From Yoonia vestfoldensis (GTDB lineage: Bacteria; Pseudomonadota; Alphaproteobacteria; Rhodobacterales; Rhodobacteraceae): a stretch of DNA of 64,000 nt. Positions 1 through 7,665 of this stretch are shown here, in pieces. Position numbers and translations under genes: made by a program. The notes beneath the pieces were generated by a model. That model was not told the DNA's origin. It saw nothing but the letters and a program-made list of their open reading frames with translations, and made no database searches. Within the stretch, counting starts at the first letter, position 1. Each line of letters starts with the position of its first letter. The DNA is taken from contig NZ_CP021432.1 in assembly GCF_002158905.1 (NCBI RefSeq), positions 47,031 through 111,030 of the forward strand, written 5' to 3'.

Positions 1-1001
1 CTGCGCCGCGTTGCAGCCCTCACCGCCGGATTATCCCACTGCTTTAGTCCCGCCGTCATCAGGGCCTGGATGTTGCTGGTCAGCAAACGGCTCGAGGCAC
101 TGGCCGCATTGGTCCAAAGCTCGCGCACCACGGGTTCTTCCGCTTCTTCGGCGTATGCCTTGTATTGCGCGTTTTTGTAATCCCCTCCGGCAACGATGCG
201 ATTGACCTCGCCCAAAGTGGCCCTACCGCGTTGAATCGCCAGCAGGCAGGCCGCCACAAAGATCGATTTACCCGCCTCCGAGAAAGTATCGAGCGTCTTG
301 TTGTCCTTATCCAGAAACAGATCCGCCAAAATGCTCACTTCGGTGAAGCGCTGCGCAAAGCTCGGGGCTTTGGCGATACGTGTCAGAGGGTTGTAGCAAT
401 GGGTGGCGTTGGACCAGTCAAACGGGCTGAACCGGTAAACCTCATCGCCATTGAGCGCGCGAAGTCTGGACGTCTTGTCAAAGTTCTCGCCCTTGACATC
501 AAGCACCACCACAGATCCGGCAAAACCCAAAAGGTTTGGGATCACGAAGCCGACGCCTTTACCCGCGCGGGTCGGCGCCACCATCATCACATGCGGGATC
601 ACCGTCGACGATATAAACGGGCCTTTGGAATTTGGCTTGCCGATCTTGCCGCAGACAAAGCCGCGACCCGCATCTTGCAGCATATCGTTCTTCTTCAGCT
701 CGGCTTTGCTCTGCCAATGGGCTGTGCCATACTCGCTACGCTCGCGCTGGAAGGTCCAGGCAAACGCCAGAACACCAAGCCCGATGATACCAAATCCTAT
801 CGCCCCAAAGGCCACTTTGAAGGCCTCGGGATGCGCCAGACGCGTGGCATCCCCCGCTTTCCAAACGGCCAGCATATCAAAATTGGCAAACCCGACCTTA
901 AGCGCCAGCGTGAGATAGAAGCTGGCAATGATCGTGCCAATCACCGCGCCACAGATCGCGCCAATGGGAACCGCGGCCCAGAGAGGAAGTGACTTCTGCA
1001 T
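1..1001 (-). CDS. virD4: VirD4/TraG-type coupling protein, 3' end cut off by window
   Basis: Type IV coupling ATPase that brings the relaxase-DNA complex to the conjugation channel at the inner membrane. The frame runs from an ATG at 1001 off the left edge, giving about 333 residues. Two hydrophobic segments (about residues 8-30 and 60-80) form the membrane anchor. A Walker A motif, APTRAGKG, lies near residues 141-149, preceded by PHVMMV, which is the typical TraG/VirD4 context. Walker B and the rest of the ATPase domain lie outside the window. A GGGAGGG ribosome site precedes the start, and the gene begins 15 bases after the relaxase stop, so the two are probably co-transcribed. The + strand frame over the same bases is a shadow. 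The family is secure; the exact system is not. Confidence 0.9.
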   Translation of the reverse strand, partial: MQKSLPLWAAVPIGAICGAVIGTIIASFYLTLALKVGFANFDMLAVWKAGDATRLAHPEAFKVAFGAIGFGIIGLGVLAFAWTFQRERSEYGTAHWQSKAELKKNDMLQDAGRGFVCGKIGKPNSKGPFISSTVIPHVMMVAPTRAGKGVGFVIPNLLGFAGSVVVLDVKGENFDKTSRLRALNGDEVYRFSPFDWSNATHCYNPLTRIAKAPSFAQRFTEVSILADLFLDKDNKTLDTFSEAGKSIFVAACLLAIQRGRATLGEVNRIVAGGDYKNAQYKAYAEEAEEPVVRELWTNAASASSRLLTSNIQALMTAGLKQWDNPAVRAATRR

Positions 1002-1016
1002 ATTCTCACCCTCCCC

Positions 1017-2978
1017 CTAGAGACCCATCTCGTCATCAAGATCGCGGCCCTGTTCGCGGGCCTTCGACATGTCTTGCTCTTGTGACGCTTGGATCATTTT
1101 CGCCATCTCGACCGACTTGTCTTGCTGCAGCGATGCAGCGCGCTCGGTAAAGATCATGTCACCCGTTTCTTCGCGCATCATCTCAAGGTATTCCTGTGCG
1201 ACGGTGATCTGGTCGAACTTACTGGGCAATGTGTCCTCAAGCACCGCGTAGTTGCCGTCACGTAGTGCCGCCATGCCGCGCTCGCCGAGGGCTGCCGTCA
1301 GCACGACCTTCAGATCGGCATTGATCATCGCCTCTTGCTCTTCGTTGAGGCGACCGTGTTTTAGTATATCTGCGAGGCTTTGAAGCGCCTCCGGGTGTTC
1401 GGCAATGTCTTGGGCATCAATGACAGACAGTTCGGACGCTTCACCCGGATCATCTCGGCGCAACCCTTGCTCGGCTGACATATCGCCTGACAGTTCTCGC
1501 ATCCGATCTCCCATGCCATCCATAAAGGTATCCACCACCTCAAGGGCTGCGATCCGTTGTGGCTCTGTTGCGGTATCAACATTCAGCCCGTCTTGAGCCA
1601 GGACCGCATTCATGTCACGCTCAACCCAGTTCTGCGCCAAGCCGTAGTTCTTGGTACCGCCCGCCTCAAAGCGCCCAAGAATGTCATCGGTATCAAGCCC
1701 ATGCTCGTTCGCGGAAGAGACCAATTGGGTAAGCGCGTCGTCATTGCCCGATGTCAGCTCGGCCACAAAAGCGGCGTCCCCTGCCCCCGGCGGATAGGGT
1801 TCCAGCAGCACCTTGTTGAACCTGCTTTGCAATTCTGGGTCTGGCACCATCCGTGACAGCTCTTTGAGGACCGGCGCAGTTTTGACCTCAAACGCTGCGC
1901 GCTCCCTGGCATCCAACTCTTCGATCTTCAGCCCGATGGCCTCGATCGCGCGTTCCGCATACTCCGTGGCCTGACCCACGGTTGTGATGTCCTTCATGTC
2001 GATCTCTCCTTGCTGTCCTGTATTGTCTGGCCCGTGCCACGGCTCACCGCGTCCCATGGCGTCGGCCATGCCGCGCACCGCACTGCCGATGGCGCGCTGG
2101 TCCATCCGGTCTAAAAAATCAGCCATCGATGTGTAGTCTTTGGCGAACGCTGTCACCTGCGCCTCGGCCATCGCACGTTCTTGTTCGGTGAGCGCTATCT
2201 CTTGCGGGCGGCGCGCTTCAGCTTTGGCCGCATAAATCTCTTCCATGCCCGCAGGTTTGGCATAAATGCCGCGCTCTATCCGCGAGGTCGCGTCCAGCAT
2301 GATGCCGTGCTTCTCAGCAATCTCCGCCTGCTTCTCGCGCATCAACTGTGGTGACATCACCCCTTCGGCCCAGCAGGAAAACCAAGTGCCTTGATCAACA
2401 CCGCGGTTGTTCAAAAGGATATGCGCGTGTTTGTGGGCGCGGTCGTCATGGACCGCCAAGACATAGTCCCATTGATCGCCATATTCGCCGCTGTCAAAGA
2501 AATGCTCGGCCCATTCCATGGTAATGTCGCGCACCTGATCGACAGTAACATCTGTTGGAAACGACAGCAGCATATGAGAAGTGAAGCCAAGCTTGGTAGA
2601 CCCACGCCAGGTCTCTGCCCAGTCCTCAATGATGCCTGACTTTTGCTCTTCATTCAGCACCGCATCTGAGGTCAATGCATTGGTCATACTGGAATAGGTA
2701 AACACTGCTTTGTCATTCACATAGGAAAGCTGGTTGCCGAGTGATACGCGCGTCTTGCAGCCACCCGATCGGATACGTTTGAAGATCGCGGCCCGGCTCT
2801 GGCCCGATGCCGCCTTGGCCACATTGCGCAGCGAGGCGCGGCCTGAATTGGCATAGCTGCGACCCTGACGCCGACCCGCCATGCGCGCCTCGATCCGGGC
2901 GTTGGCTTTGCCCCTGATCTGCTCATTTTCCCAGAGCTTGCCCATGACGGCTTCATAGAGGGCTGCCGTGTTACGCAT
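1017..2978 (-). CDS. virD2: VirD2-like conjugative relaxase
   Basis: DNA strand transferase expected to nick oriT and lead the transferred strand. The 653-residue protein has the three relaxase motifs near its N-terminus: a candidate nucleophile Tyr at about residue 86 (LSYVND), a histidine-containing strand near 135 (SHMLLSFP), and the metal-binding HxHxxxN at 184-190 (HAHILLN). The C-terminal half is acidic, charged and probably helical, as in other long alphaproteobacterial relaxases. I chose the ATG at 2978 over an upstream ATG at 3035: it has a GAGGGGG ribosome site, and the start overlaps the MobC-like stop by eight bases, a usual coupling arrangement. The nic-like sequence at 3560-3578 matches the VirD2/RP4 class of relaxases. 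Confidence 0.9.
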   Translation of the reverse strand: MRNTAALYEAVMGKLWENEQIRGKANARIEARMAGRRQGRSYANSGRASLRNVAKAASGQSRAAIFKRIRSGGCKTRVSLGNQLSYVNDKAVFTYSSMTNALTSDAVLNEEQKSGIIEDWAETWRGSTKLGFTSHMLLSFPTDVTVDQVRDITMEWAEHFFDSGEYGDQWDYVLAVHDDRAHKHAHILLNNRGVDQGTWFSCWAEGVMSPQLMREKQAEIAEKHGIMLDATSRIERGIYAKPAGMEEIYAAKAEARRPQEIALTEQERAMAEAQVTAFAKDYTSMADFLDRMDQRAIGSAVRGMADAMGRGEPWHGPDNTGQQGEIDMKDITTVGQATEYAERAIEAIGLKIEELDARERAAFEVKTAPVLKELSRMVPDPELQSRFNKVLLEPYPPGAGDAAFVAELTSGNDDALTQLVSSANEHGLDTDDILGRFEAGGTKNYGLAQNWVERDMNAVLAQDGLNVDTATEPQRIAALEVVDTFMDGMGDRMRELSGDMSAEQGLRRDDPGEASELSVIDAQDIAEHPEALQSLADILKHGRLNEEQEAMINADLKVVLTAALGERGMAALRDGNYAVLEDTLPSKFDQITVAQEYLEMMREETGDMIFTERAASLQQDKSVEMAKMIQASQEQDMSKAREQGRDLDDEMGL

Positions 2979-3528
2979 CGCGCGCTGCCCCCTCAATCGC
3001 ATCCCAACCCTTGCCGCCGCGCACGCGCGCGGCATCTTTCATTCTTCCCATTTCTCGGCTCAACCCGCGGGTCAGATCGACGAGGTTTATGAGCAGGTCG
3101 CGGTCCTGATCAGATAGGGACAGCTTTCCGAGAACCACGGCTTTCGACAGCGCCCGAAGATCGTCCGACAGGTCCTTGGCTTGCCGCCAAGACATTGCGA
3201 ACGCCGCCAACTCACCCTGCCCCAGATCGAGAAATCCGCAACGTCCTCGCAGCACCGCGTTCAGGGCTTGAGAACGATTGGCAAAGCCACGCGCGCGCCA
3301 CTCTGCATCAAAGGCAGCAAGCTCGGATTGGGTTGCGCGGAACGCTACCGTCTCTGACGGATCTCGCACCGACAGGCCTTCGCCCGTCTGCTCTTTGGCC
3401 ACCCGCGCCACATGGCGCTGCGTCACGCCAAACACCTGCGCCAAGGCCACTGCCGGTTCACCGGCGCGGTAGCGCCGCGCCAAATCAATGCGTTGTTCAA
3501 GCTTTAGGTTCTTGCGCTTCGCCTTCAC
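2971..3528 (-). CDS. MobC-like relaxase accessory protein
   Basis: Probable oriT-binding accessory factor of the relaxosome, 185 residues, GTG start with an AGGGG ribosome site. The N-terminus holds a helix-turn-helix (about residues 12-45, including ALAQVFGVTQRHVAR). A ribbon-helix-helix-like segment (about 62-95, beginning VAFRATQSELAAF) and a helical C-terminus resembling MobC follow. It lies directly between oriT and the relaxase gene, overlaps that gene by eight bases and ends just inside its ribosome site. A combined HTH plus MobC-like layout is less usual than MobC alone. The assignment rests on position and fold pattern, so the family name is tentative. Confidence 0.7.
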   Translation of the reverse strand: MKAKRKNLKLEQRIDLARRYRAGEPAVALAQVFGVTQRHVARVAKEQTGEGLSVRDPSETVAFRATQSELAAFDAEWRARGFANRSQALNAVLRGRCGFLDLGQGELAAFAMSWRQAKDLSDDLRALSKAVVLGKLSLSDQDRDLLINLVDLTRGLSREMGRMKDAARVRGGKGWDAIEGAARDA

Positions 3529-3550
3529 TTCTCAGACCCCTAGACCAAAT

Positions 3551-3590
3551 GTGCAAACAGTTGGCATATCCTGCCAACGTCCTACCGTTC
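3551..3590 (+). other. oriT: oriT with VirD2/RP4-type nic site
   Basis: The 19-base sequence at 3560-3578 is a perfect inverted repeat, GTTGGCA / TGCCAAC around TATCC. It contains TATCCTG^C, the nic core shared by IncP oriT and Ti T-DNA borders (border core ATATCCTGCCA). The predicted cut on the + strand is between G3573 and C3574. The site lies immediately upstream of the MobC-like and relaxase genes, as expected. By analogy with RP4 and Ti, the + strand is transferred starting at C3574, so genes at higher coordinates enter first. The core match is direct; function is inferred. Confidence 0.75.
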
Positions 3591-4132
3591 TCACTTAGCT
3601 TTGGGTTCCACTCCACGCAGTATATGCGCCATTCGACATACGCGTGATCCATTGGAGTTTGCACAGCGGTCCCAAAGATACATCGAAGACGTCCCCACGA
3701 CCTAGGCGCAGGGCAACTCGAACAGTCACGGCTTCAATTGGAAAGCCGTTCTTTAATCCAACCGGCCTTCCTCGCGCCCGCATCAGAGATTCAGACCGAA
3801 CACGCATGTGTTCGGACGGAAGCGAGGGGCGGCGCTCACCCTCACCGACAGGGCTGACAGACAGGGTCAAGGGAGGTCAGAATTGCTTGCCAATTCTCCG
3901 CCGTAAAAACCTGAAGGCAGCGCCGAAAGGTTTTTGGGGATGGCCCCCTTGAGGCTGGCTGGCGGCTCTGTCGCAGCGCTTCTTCAACCTCAGCAGAAAC
4001 CATCAGGACTGCTCCGCAGTCCTGTCATTGGCAACCGTGACCGCTGCCGAAGGCAGGGGTCTCAGCGGACCGCGCAGCGATCTCTGGGACAGAGATAGGG
4101 CCGCCTCACGGCGGCCCATCCATGGGGAGGAT
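3591..4132. other. Gene-free stretch beside oriT; hairpin at 4098-4117
   Basis: I see no convincing gene here. Next to the neighbouring small gene, at 4098-4117, an 8-bp perfect hairpin GGGCCGCC/GGCGGCCC with loop TCAC could end minus-strand transcription of that gene. It lacks a clear T run. The remainder may hold further oriT-associated binding sites, but I found no clear iterated repeats. Confidence 0.5.
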
Positions 4133-4339
4133 TTACTCTTGGGGTTCCTTTGAGCTTGGTGGGAACATCACCAGCTCTTGGACGCCGACGGGAAAGTCGA
4201 GCTTGAGGCTGAAGAACTCCGAGCCATCCGCGCCCCGGGTGTTGCGGAACATGGCTCCGACGCGTTGGAAACGGGTGCGCTCGACGCCTTCGCCATCGGT
4301 GTATTTGACGGGAACTGTTGCGACGTAGTGGTTGGTCAT
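4133..4339 (-). CDS. Small plasmid protein of unknown function (68 aa)
   Basis: The protein is unrecognised but looks real. The ATG is preceded by AAGGAGAG at good spacing. The sequence is compact and soluble-looking, with a beta-strand-rich pattern (HYVATVPVKYTDGEG, TRFQRVGAMF, FFSLKLDFPVG) and an MFPP near the end. It has no Cys, signal peptide or membrane segment. In style it resembles the short DUF736-like proteins common on alphaproteobacterial plasmids. It is the first gene after oriT in the inferred direction of entry. Confidence 0.7.
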   Translation of the reverse strand: MTNHYVATVPVKYTDGEGVERTRFQRVGAMFRNTRGADGSEFFSLKLDFPVGVQELVMFPPSSKEPQE

Positions 4340-4699
4340 TTTAGTCTCTCCTTTTTGCGATGAGGATCAAAAAGCACGGGGGCTAAGGACCGGTCGCAAG
4401 CGCAAATGCGGAGGGTCCGCGCCAAAGGCGTGGAAGCCGTATTTGTGCTTGCCGGAGCGCAGCGTAGGGAACGGCCGGTCCGACCCCGTGCGATCCACAT
4501 CAATGAGCAAAAAGAAGAGACCAAAATGTATGCCCCCACATCGCAGTCGCCACGGTTCTTGTTGATCTCCATGGAGGTGAAGGTCGGGTGCGCTCTGATG
4601 CAACGTGTTGGGGTTTGGTCTGTCACGCGCATCGAAAGGTAGCGCGGTTGTTCAGCCTCGGACGAAGATCAATTTCTCGGTGTTGAGATGGTTCTGATG
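4340..4699. other. Gene-free stretch
   Basis: Several short open frames exist on both strands, but none has a good ribosome site or protein-like composition. I see nothing definite. The promoter of the 68-aa gene probably lies within the first 100 bases. Confidence 0.4.
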
Positions 4700-5776
4700 T
4701 TATCCGCACCAAGCTTGAGGACGCGGAGGACAGCTGGTCCGGCCGCACCGGTATGGCACGGCCAGTCCTTCCCCAATCAGAGTGCGTCCAACATCCTGAC
4801 CGTCGACGATCAGCGATCCACATAGACGTCCGAAGTTGCAACGATCCGTGCCTTCGGTACCAGGCCTGCACGAACATGCCACGCGTTCAAATTCTATCGA
4901 TACCGCATTCCGCACCAGCTGGCTCAAACGTGCCGTTGCACGTTCCCCGACCTGGCGCTCCGCAGTGCAGGACGGCCGCCATGTCTCTGGGGCATTGAAT
5001 CCGACAAGTCGCACGTTCGCCGGCAGCCCGCGAATGTCGACGGTGTCACCGTCGATGATCCGCACATCGCTGGTACGGAGGGTCCGATCCGGTGGTGTGG
5101 GTTGCATCGCGGGCGGCCCATTTGAAGACAGGAAGCTGGAGGACATCCAGCCGGTTCCTAGGTCGGACCGGATTTGCGCCCATTGTCCTTGGTCACGAAG
5201 CAGTTGGACACGCGTGCCTTCAACCAGCACGCCCATGACCGGATCGAACGTGGACGGCCCGTCCCGTTGATTGACCCGTGTGCCCGTCACATAGACGTAA
5301 GCGGAGCTTGCCGATTGCGGCGCGGACGTCGCTGGTGAGCCGTTAGATGTGGATTGCGATGATGTTGAATCGAAGAACGATCCAATCAAAGCAACGAACG
5401 CGACGACAATAACAAGCGGCACCATGATTTGCCGCTGGGCCCTACGGACCGCCCGCCGAGGTGCAGTGATTGCGCTGGTGACAGACATCGGTCTGGACTT
5501 TGGTTGGTAAGACTTGGTGCGGCGCTTTGGAGTCGGGCGCGGAGCGCGTTCGTCGGTCTGCGCTGAAGTCCGAGATGATGGCTCACGTACCAACTTCAGG
5601 ACTTTATGCAGACTGGCATATTGGGCCTTACTCAGACGTGTGTCGGCTCCATACTTCTGAAATTTCGCAGCCATGTTTGTTAGAAACGACACTTCCCAAT
5701 CGTTCGCCTGACCAGACTGCAGTCGCGCATCAATGCGCGATTGAATCTCTTTGGTGCGTTCTGGAGAAAAGGGCAT
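4700..5776 (-). CDS. Membrane-anchored SH3 / thermonuclease-like protein
   Basis: 358 residues from the ATG at 5776, chosen over an in-frame TTG at 5815. Order of parts: basic cytoplasmic N-terminus (1-115), one membrane helix (about 117-137, MVPLVIVVAFVALIG), a low-complexity Ser/Thr linker, a bacterial SH3 domain (about 155-215, TRVNQRDGPS and GWMSSSFL), then a staphylococcal-nuclease-like domain (about 230-345). The nuclease core has DGDTVDIRG and VRLVGFNAPET: the Arg and Glu of the classic active site are present, but the usual Asp before APE is Asn. The Cys-rich tail, ending CPPRPQAWC, is typical of an alphaproteobacterial subfamily. It could be an exported nuclease or a cell-wall binding protein; activity is uncertain because of the Asn. 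Confidence 0.75.
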   Translation of the reverse strand: MPFSPERTKEIQSRIDARLQSGQANDWEVSFLTNMAAKFQKYGADTRLSKAQYASLHKVLKLVREPSSRTSAQTDERAPRPTPKRRTKSYQPKSRPMSVTSAITAPRRAVRRAQRQIMVPLVIVVAFVALIGSFFDSTSSQSTSNGSPATSAPQSASSAYVYVTGTRVNQRDGPSTFDPVMGVLVEGTRVQLLRDQGQWAQIRSDLGTGWMSSSFLSSNGPPAMQPTPPDRTLRTSDVRIIDGDTVDIRGLPANVRLVGFNAPETWRPSCTAERQVGERATARLSQLVRNAVSIEFERVACSCRPGTEGTDRCNFGRLCGSLIVDGQDVGRTLIGEGLAVPYRCGRTSCPPRPQAWCG

Positions 5777-5972
5777 CGAATGTAAAACCTGCGCGCGTGT
5801 TATGCTGCACAACAAAAGTCATTTGTCTCGCAGACACAATAGACAGCAATAACATTGAGATACCGCTCTGCCATTCCGGAAACGGGAAATTCGGATGGCC
5901 ACCGTCATGACCTAAATGAACCCTTGCTGCAGACCATCAACGTGAATCTGAACTTGGACCCATGCTTTTGAG

Positions 5973-6003
5973 AACGAAGAAAGGGCCACCCGAAGGTGAC
6001 CCT
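5973..6003 (-). terminator. Rho-independent terminator after the DUF2493 gene
   Basis: On the minus strand the stem AGGGTCACC / GGTGGCCCT closes a TTCG tetraloop (5982-6003) and is followed by TTTCTTCGTT. It begins eight bases after the stop of the gene ending at 6011. Confidence 0.65.
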
Positions 6004-6010
6004 CGCTAAG

Positions 6011-6940
6011 TTATGCCTCGTCTGGTGTCTTCGCTGGATCCGCGACCCGCATCACCGTCAGTCCTTTCGCTTCGGCTTTCTGGCCGAGGTTCAGTGCGAC
6101 CCCGTTGCCGCCGAAGAGGACAACTCCAGTTGCGGCGAACTTATCGTCCAGCATCTCGTCGTTGCACTTGAAGGGTGCTGCGCGTCCATGTGCGGACCAG
6201 CGCGGATCAAAGCGCGCTTGGTTAATGCCCCGCGCGCGTGCCCACCGCGCCGCGATCATTTCAGCCCCATGCTTGCCCCCTTTGTGGCAGATGAAGATAT
6301 CCTGATTGCGGTTTTGTTTGATGCGGTCCCGAACCTTATCGAGTGTTCGGAAGATGACGTCGATGTCGGTCCAGTCCGTCGCGCCCGAGACGATCAGCGG
6401 GACGCCTTCGACTTTCGACTTGGCGGCAGTCTCTCGATCATGCTGCTCCAGAAGTTGCTTGGCCTCGAAGACGGCTCCCGTCTCTTGCGCCCGAACGCTG
6501 GCGCGCGATCCCGCTGCCGGAATGAAGGCATTGCCGGTCTCGACCTCGTAGCATTCCGCTGCCGCCTCCCCCATCGTCTCGATGGCGTCCACGATCTCGC
6601 GCAAGTGCACGAAGCGCGCTTGCGCCTCTTCCAGTGCGGTCTCGGCGATTTCTGATCCGTCGTGACATTTTGCCAATGCGCCGATCTTGTCGGCTGTACG
6701 GTCGACTTCCTTGCCGAGGGCCACCTTGCGGCGCTGCAGAATTGTTGCAAACCCGTGCGCGAGAGGTTCGATCTCTCCTTCAAGTCCAGTATTCCGCAAT
6801 TGCCCGAGCAGGGTCTCAAATGCTTCGCGGATGATGCTGTCTTTCAGGATATCGTCCTGAGGAATTGGCAGGTGTGCGTCTTTCTCCGTCAGGCCGAAGA
6901 GTTCGATTGTCTCGTATGTTGTCGCTTGATCGTAGGCCAT
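6011..6940 (-). CDS. DUF2493 (SLOG-like) plasmid protein, copy 1
   Basis: 309 residues from the ATG at 6940, which has a GGAG ribosome site; longer frames reaching 7183 lack one. The N-terminal two thirds are helical. The C-terminal 130 residues are the DUF2493 domain, a Rossmann-like nucleotide-binding fold related to YspA/SLOG. Its signatures are LIVSGATDWTDIDVIF, the CHKGGKHGAEMIAARWARA loop and WSAHGRAAPFKCND. The biochemical role is unknown; SLOG relatives bind nucleotides or nucleotide-derived signals. A second copy lies at 61131-62042 and shares the GAEMIAARWA and AHGKAAPFKRND features, so the plasmid carries paralogues. Confidence 0.85.
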   Translation of the reverse strand: MAYDQATTYETIELFGLTEKDAHLPIPQDDILKDSIIREAFETLLGQLRNTGLEGEIEPLAHGFATILQRRKVALGKEVDRTADKIGALAKCHDGSEIAETALEEAQARFVHLREIVDAIETMGEAAAECYEVETGNAFIPAAGSRASVRAQETGAVFEAKQLLEQHDRETAAKSKVEGVPLIVSGATDWTDIDVIFRTLDKVRDRIKQNRNQDIFICHKGGKHGAEMIAARWARARGINQARFDPRWSAHGRAAPFKCNDEMLDDKFAATGVVLFGGNGVALNLGQKAEAKGLTVMRVADPAKTPDEA

Positions 6941-7665
6941 GTGTTCATCTCCAATGTTTGAGTTTGATGACCACCACATGCGTGTGGGGGCATGGCCGAT
7001 TTCTGGTTCACCGGATCTGTTCGGGTCAGGGACGGCGCAGCCGCCAGCTTGCTGGGCGCAAAAGTTTTCAAAGCACGACGACGGCAAAAGGCGCACCCTC
7101 GCGGGCGCGACGGACCTCCCCCCACACACCCACTCTTGCCGAAAAGTTTTGCGATCCTTGAGGCGGGCTGATTTGGGGGCCATCCGGAGGATATGCTTCC
7201 ATACTCATGTGTGTGTGTTTTGACGCCAGGTTTACCCGACACGAGCAGGCAAGCGGTGGGGCCGGACACGCAGGCGGACGCAGCATCGGGATCGTTTTGC
7301 CTCGGCAAAACAGACCAAAGCGAAGTCCGCAGGCGTGGCCGAGCGCCGCCGTGCTCGCGAGACGGGCAAACCGAGACCCATGAGCCAACGCCGCGGTAAG
7401 GCCGCATGGCCGCATGTGCGACGGACCGCAGGGCCGTTCTCATCTGCGACACGCGCAGCCGAGCAGGTGAGGCCGTCAGGGATTTCGTCAGAGGCCAAGT
7501 TGATTGACAAAAACGGCAGAGGGAACTTGTTGCCTTTCGCTGCAAGCGCGTAAAGCAGAACGCGACCAGATCAGTATTAGCACGAAGGGCGGAAAGTGTG
7601 AATTCGCCGCGATCCAGCGCTACCAGAACGTTGGCGGGAAAGCGGACCTTGGTCGCTGCGAAATA
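6941..7665. other. 725-base gene-free stretch with an 18-base palindrome
   Basis: I see no credible gene. Direct observations: an almost perfect palindrome at 7294-7311 (GTTTTGCC TC GGCAAAAC), and two AAAAGTTTT blocks near 7056 and 7141, both next to GC-rich sequence. These could be operator or protein-binding sites upstream of the DUF2493 gene, but nothing proves it. Confidence 0.4.

Noticed and set aside
165..992. Long open frame on the + strand
   Set aside because: It lies antisense to the VirD4 coupling-protein gene, which has a Walker A motif, membrane helices and a ribosome site; the + frame has none.
4336..4642. Overlapping short frames on both strands
   Set aside because: No ribosome sites and low-complexity Arg/Ser-rich translations typical of GC-rich noncoding DNA.
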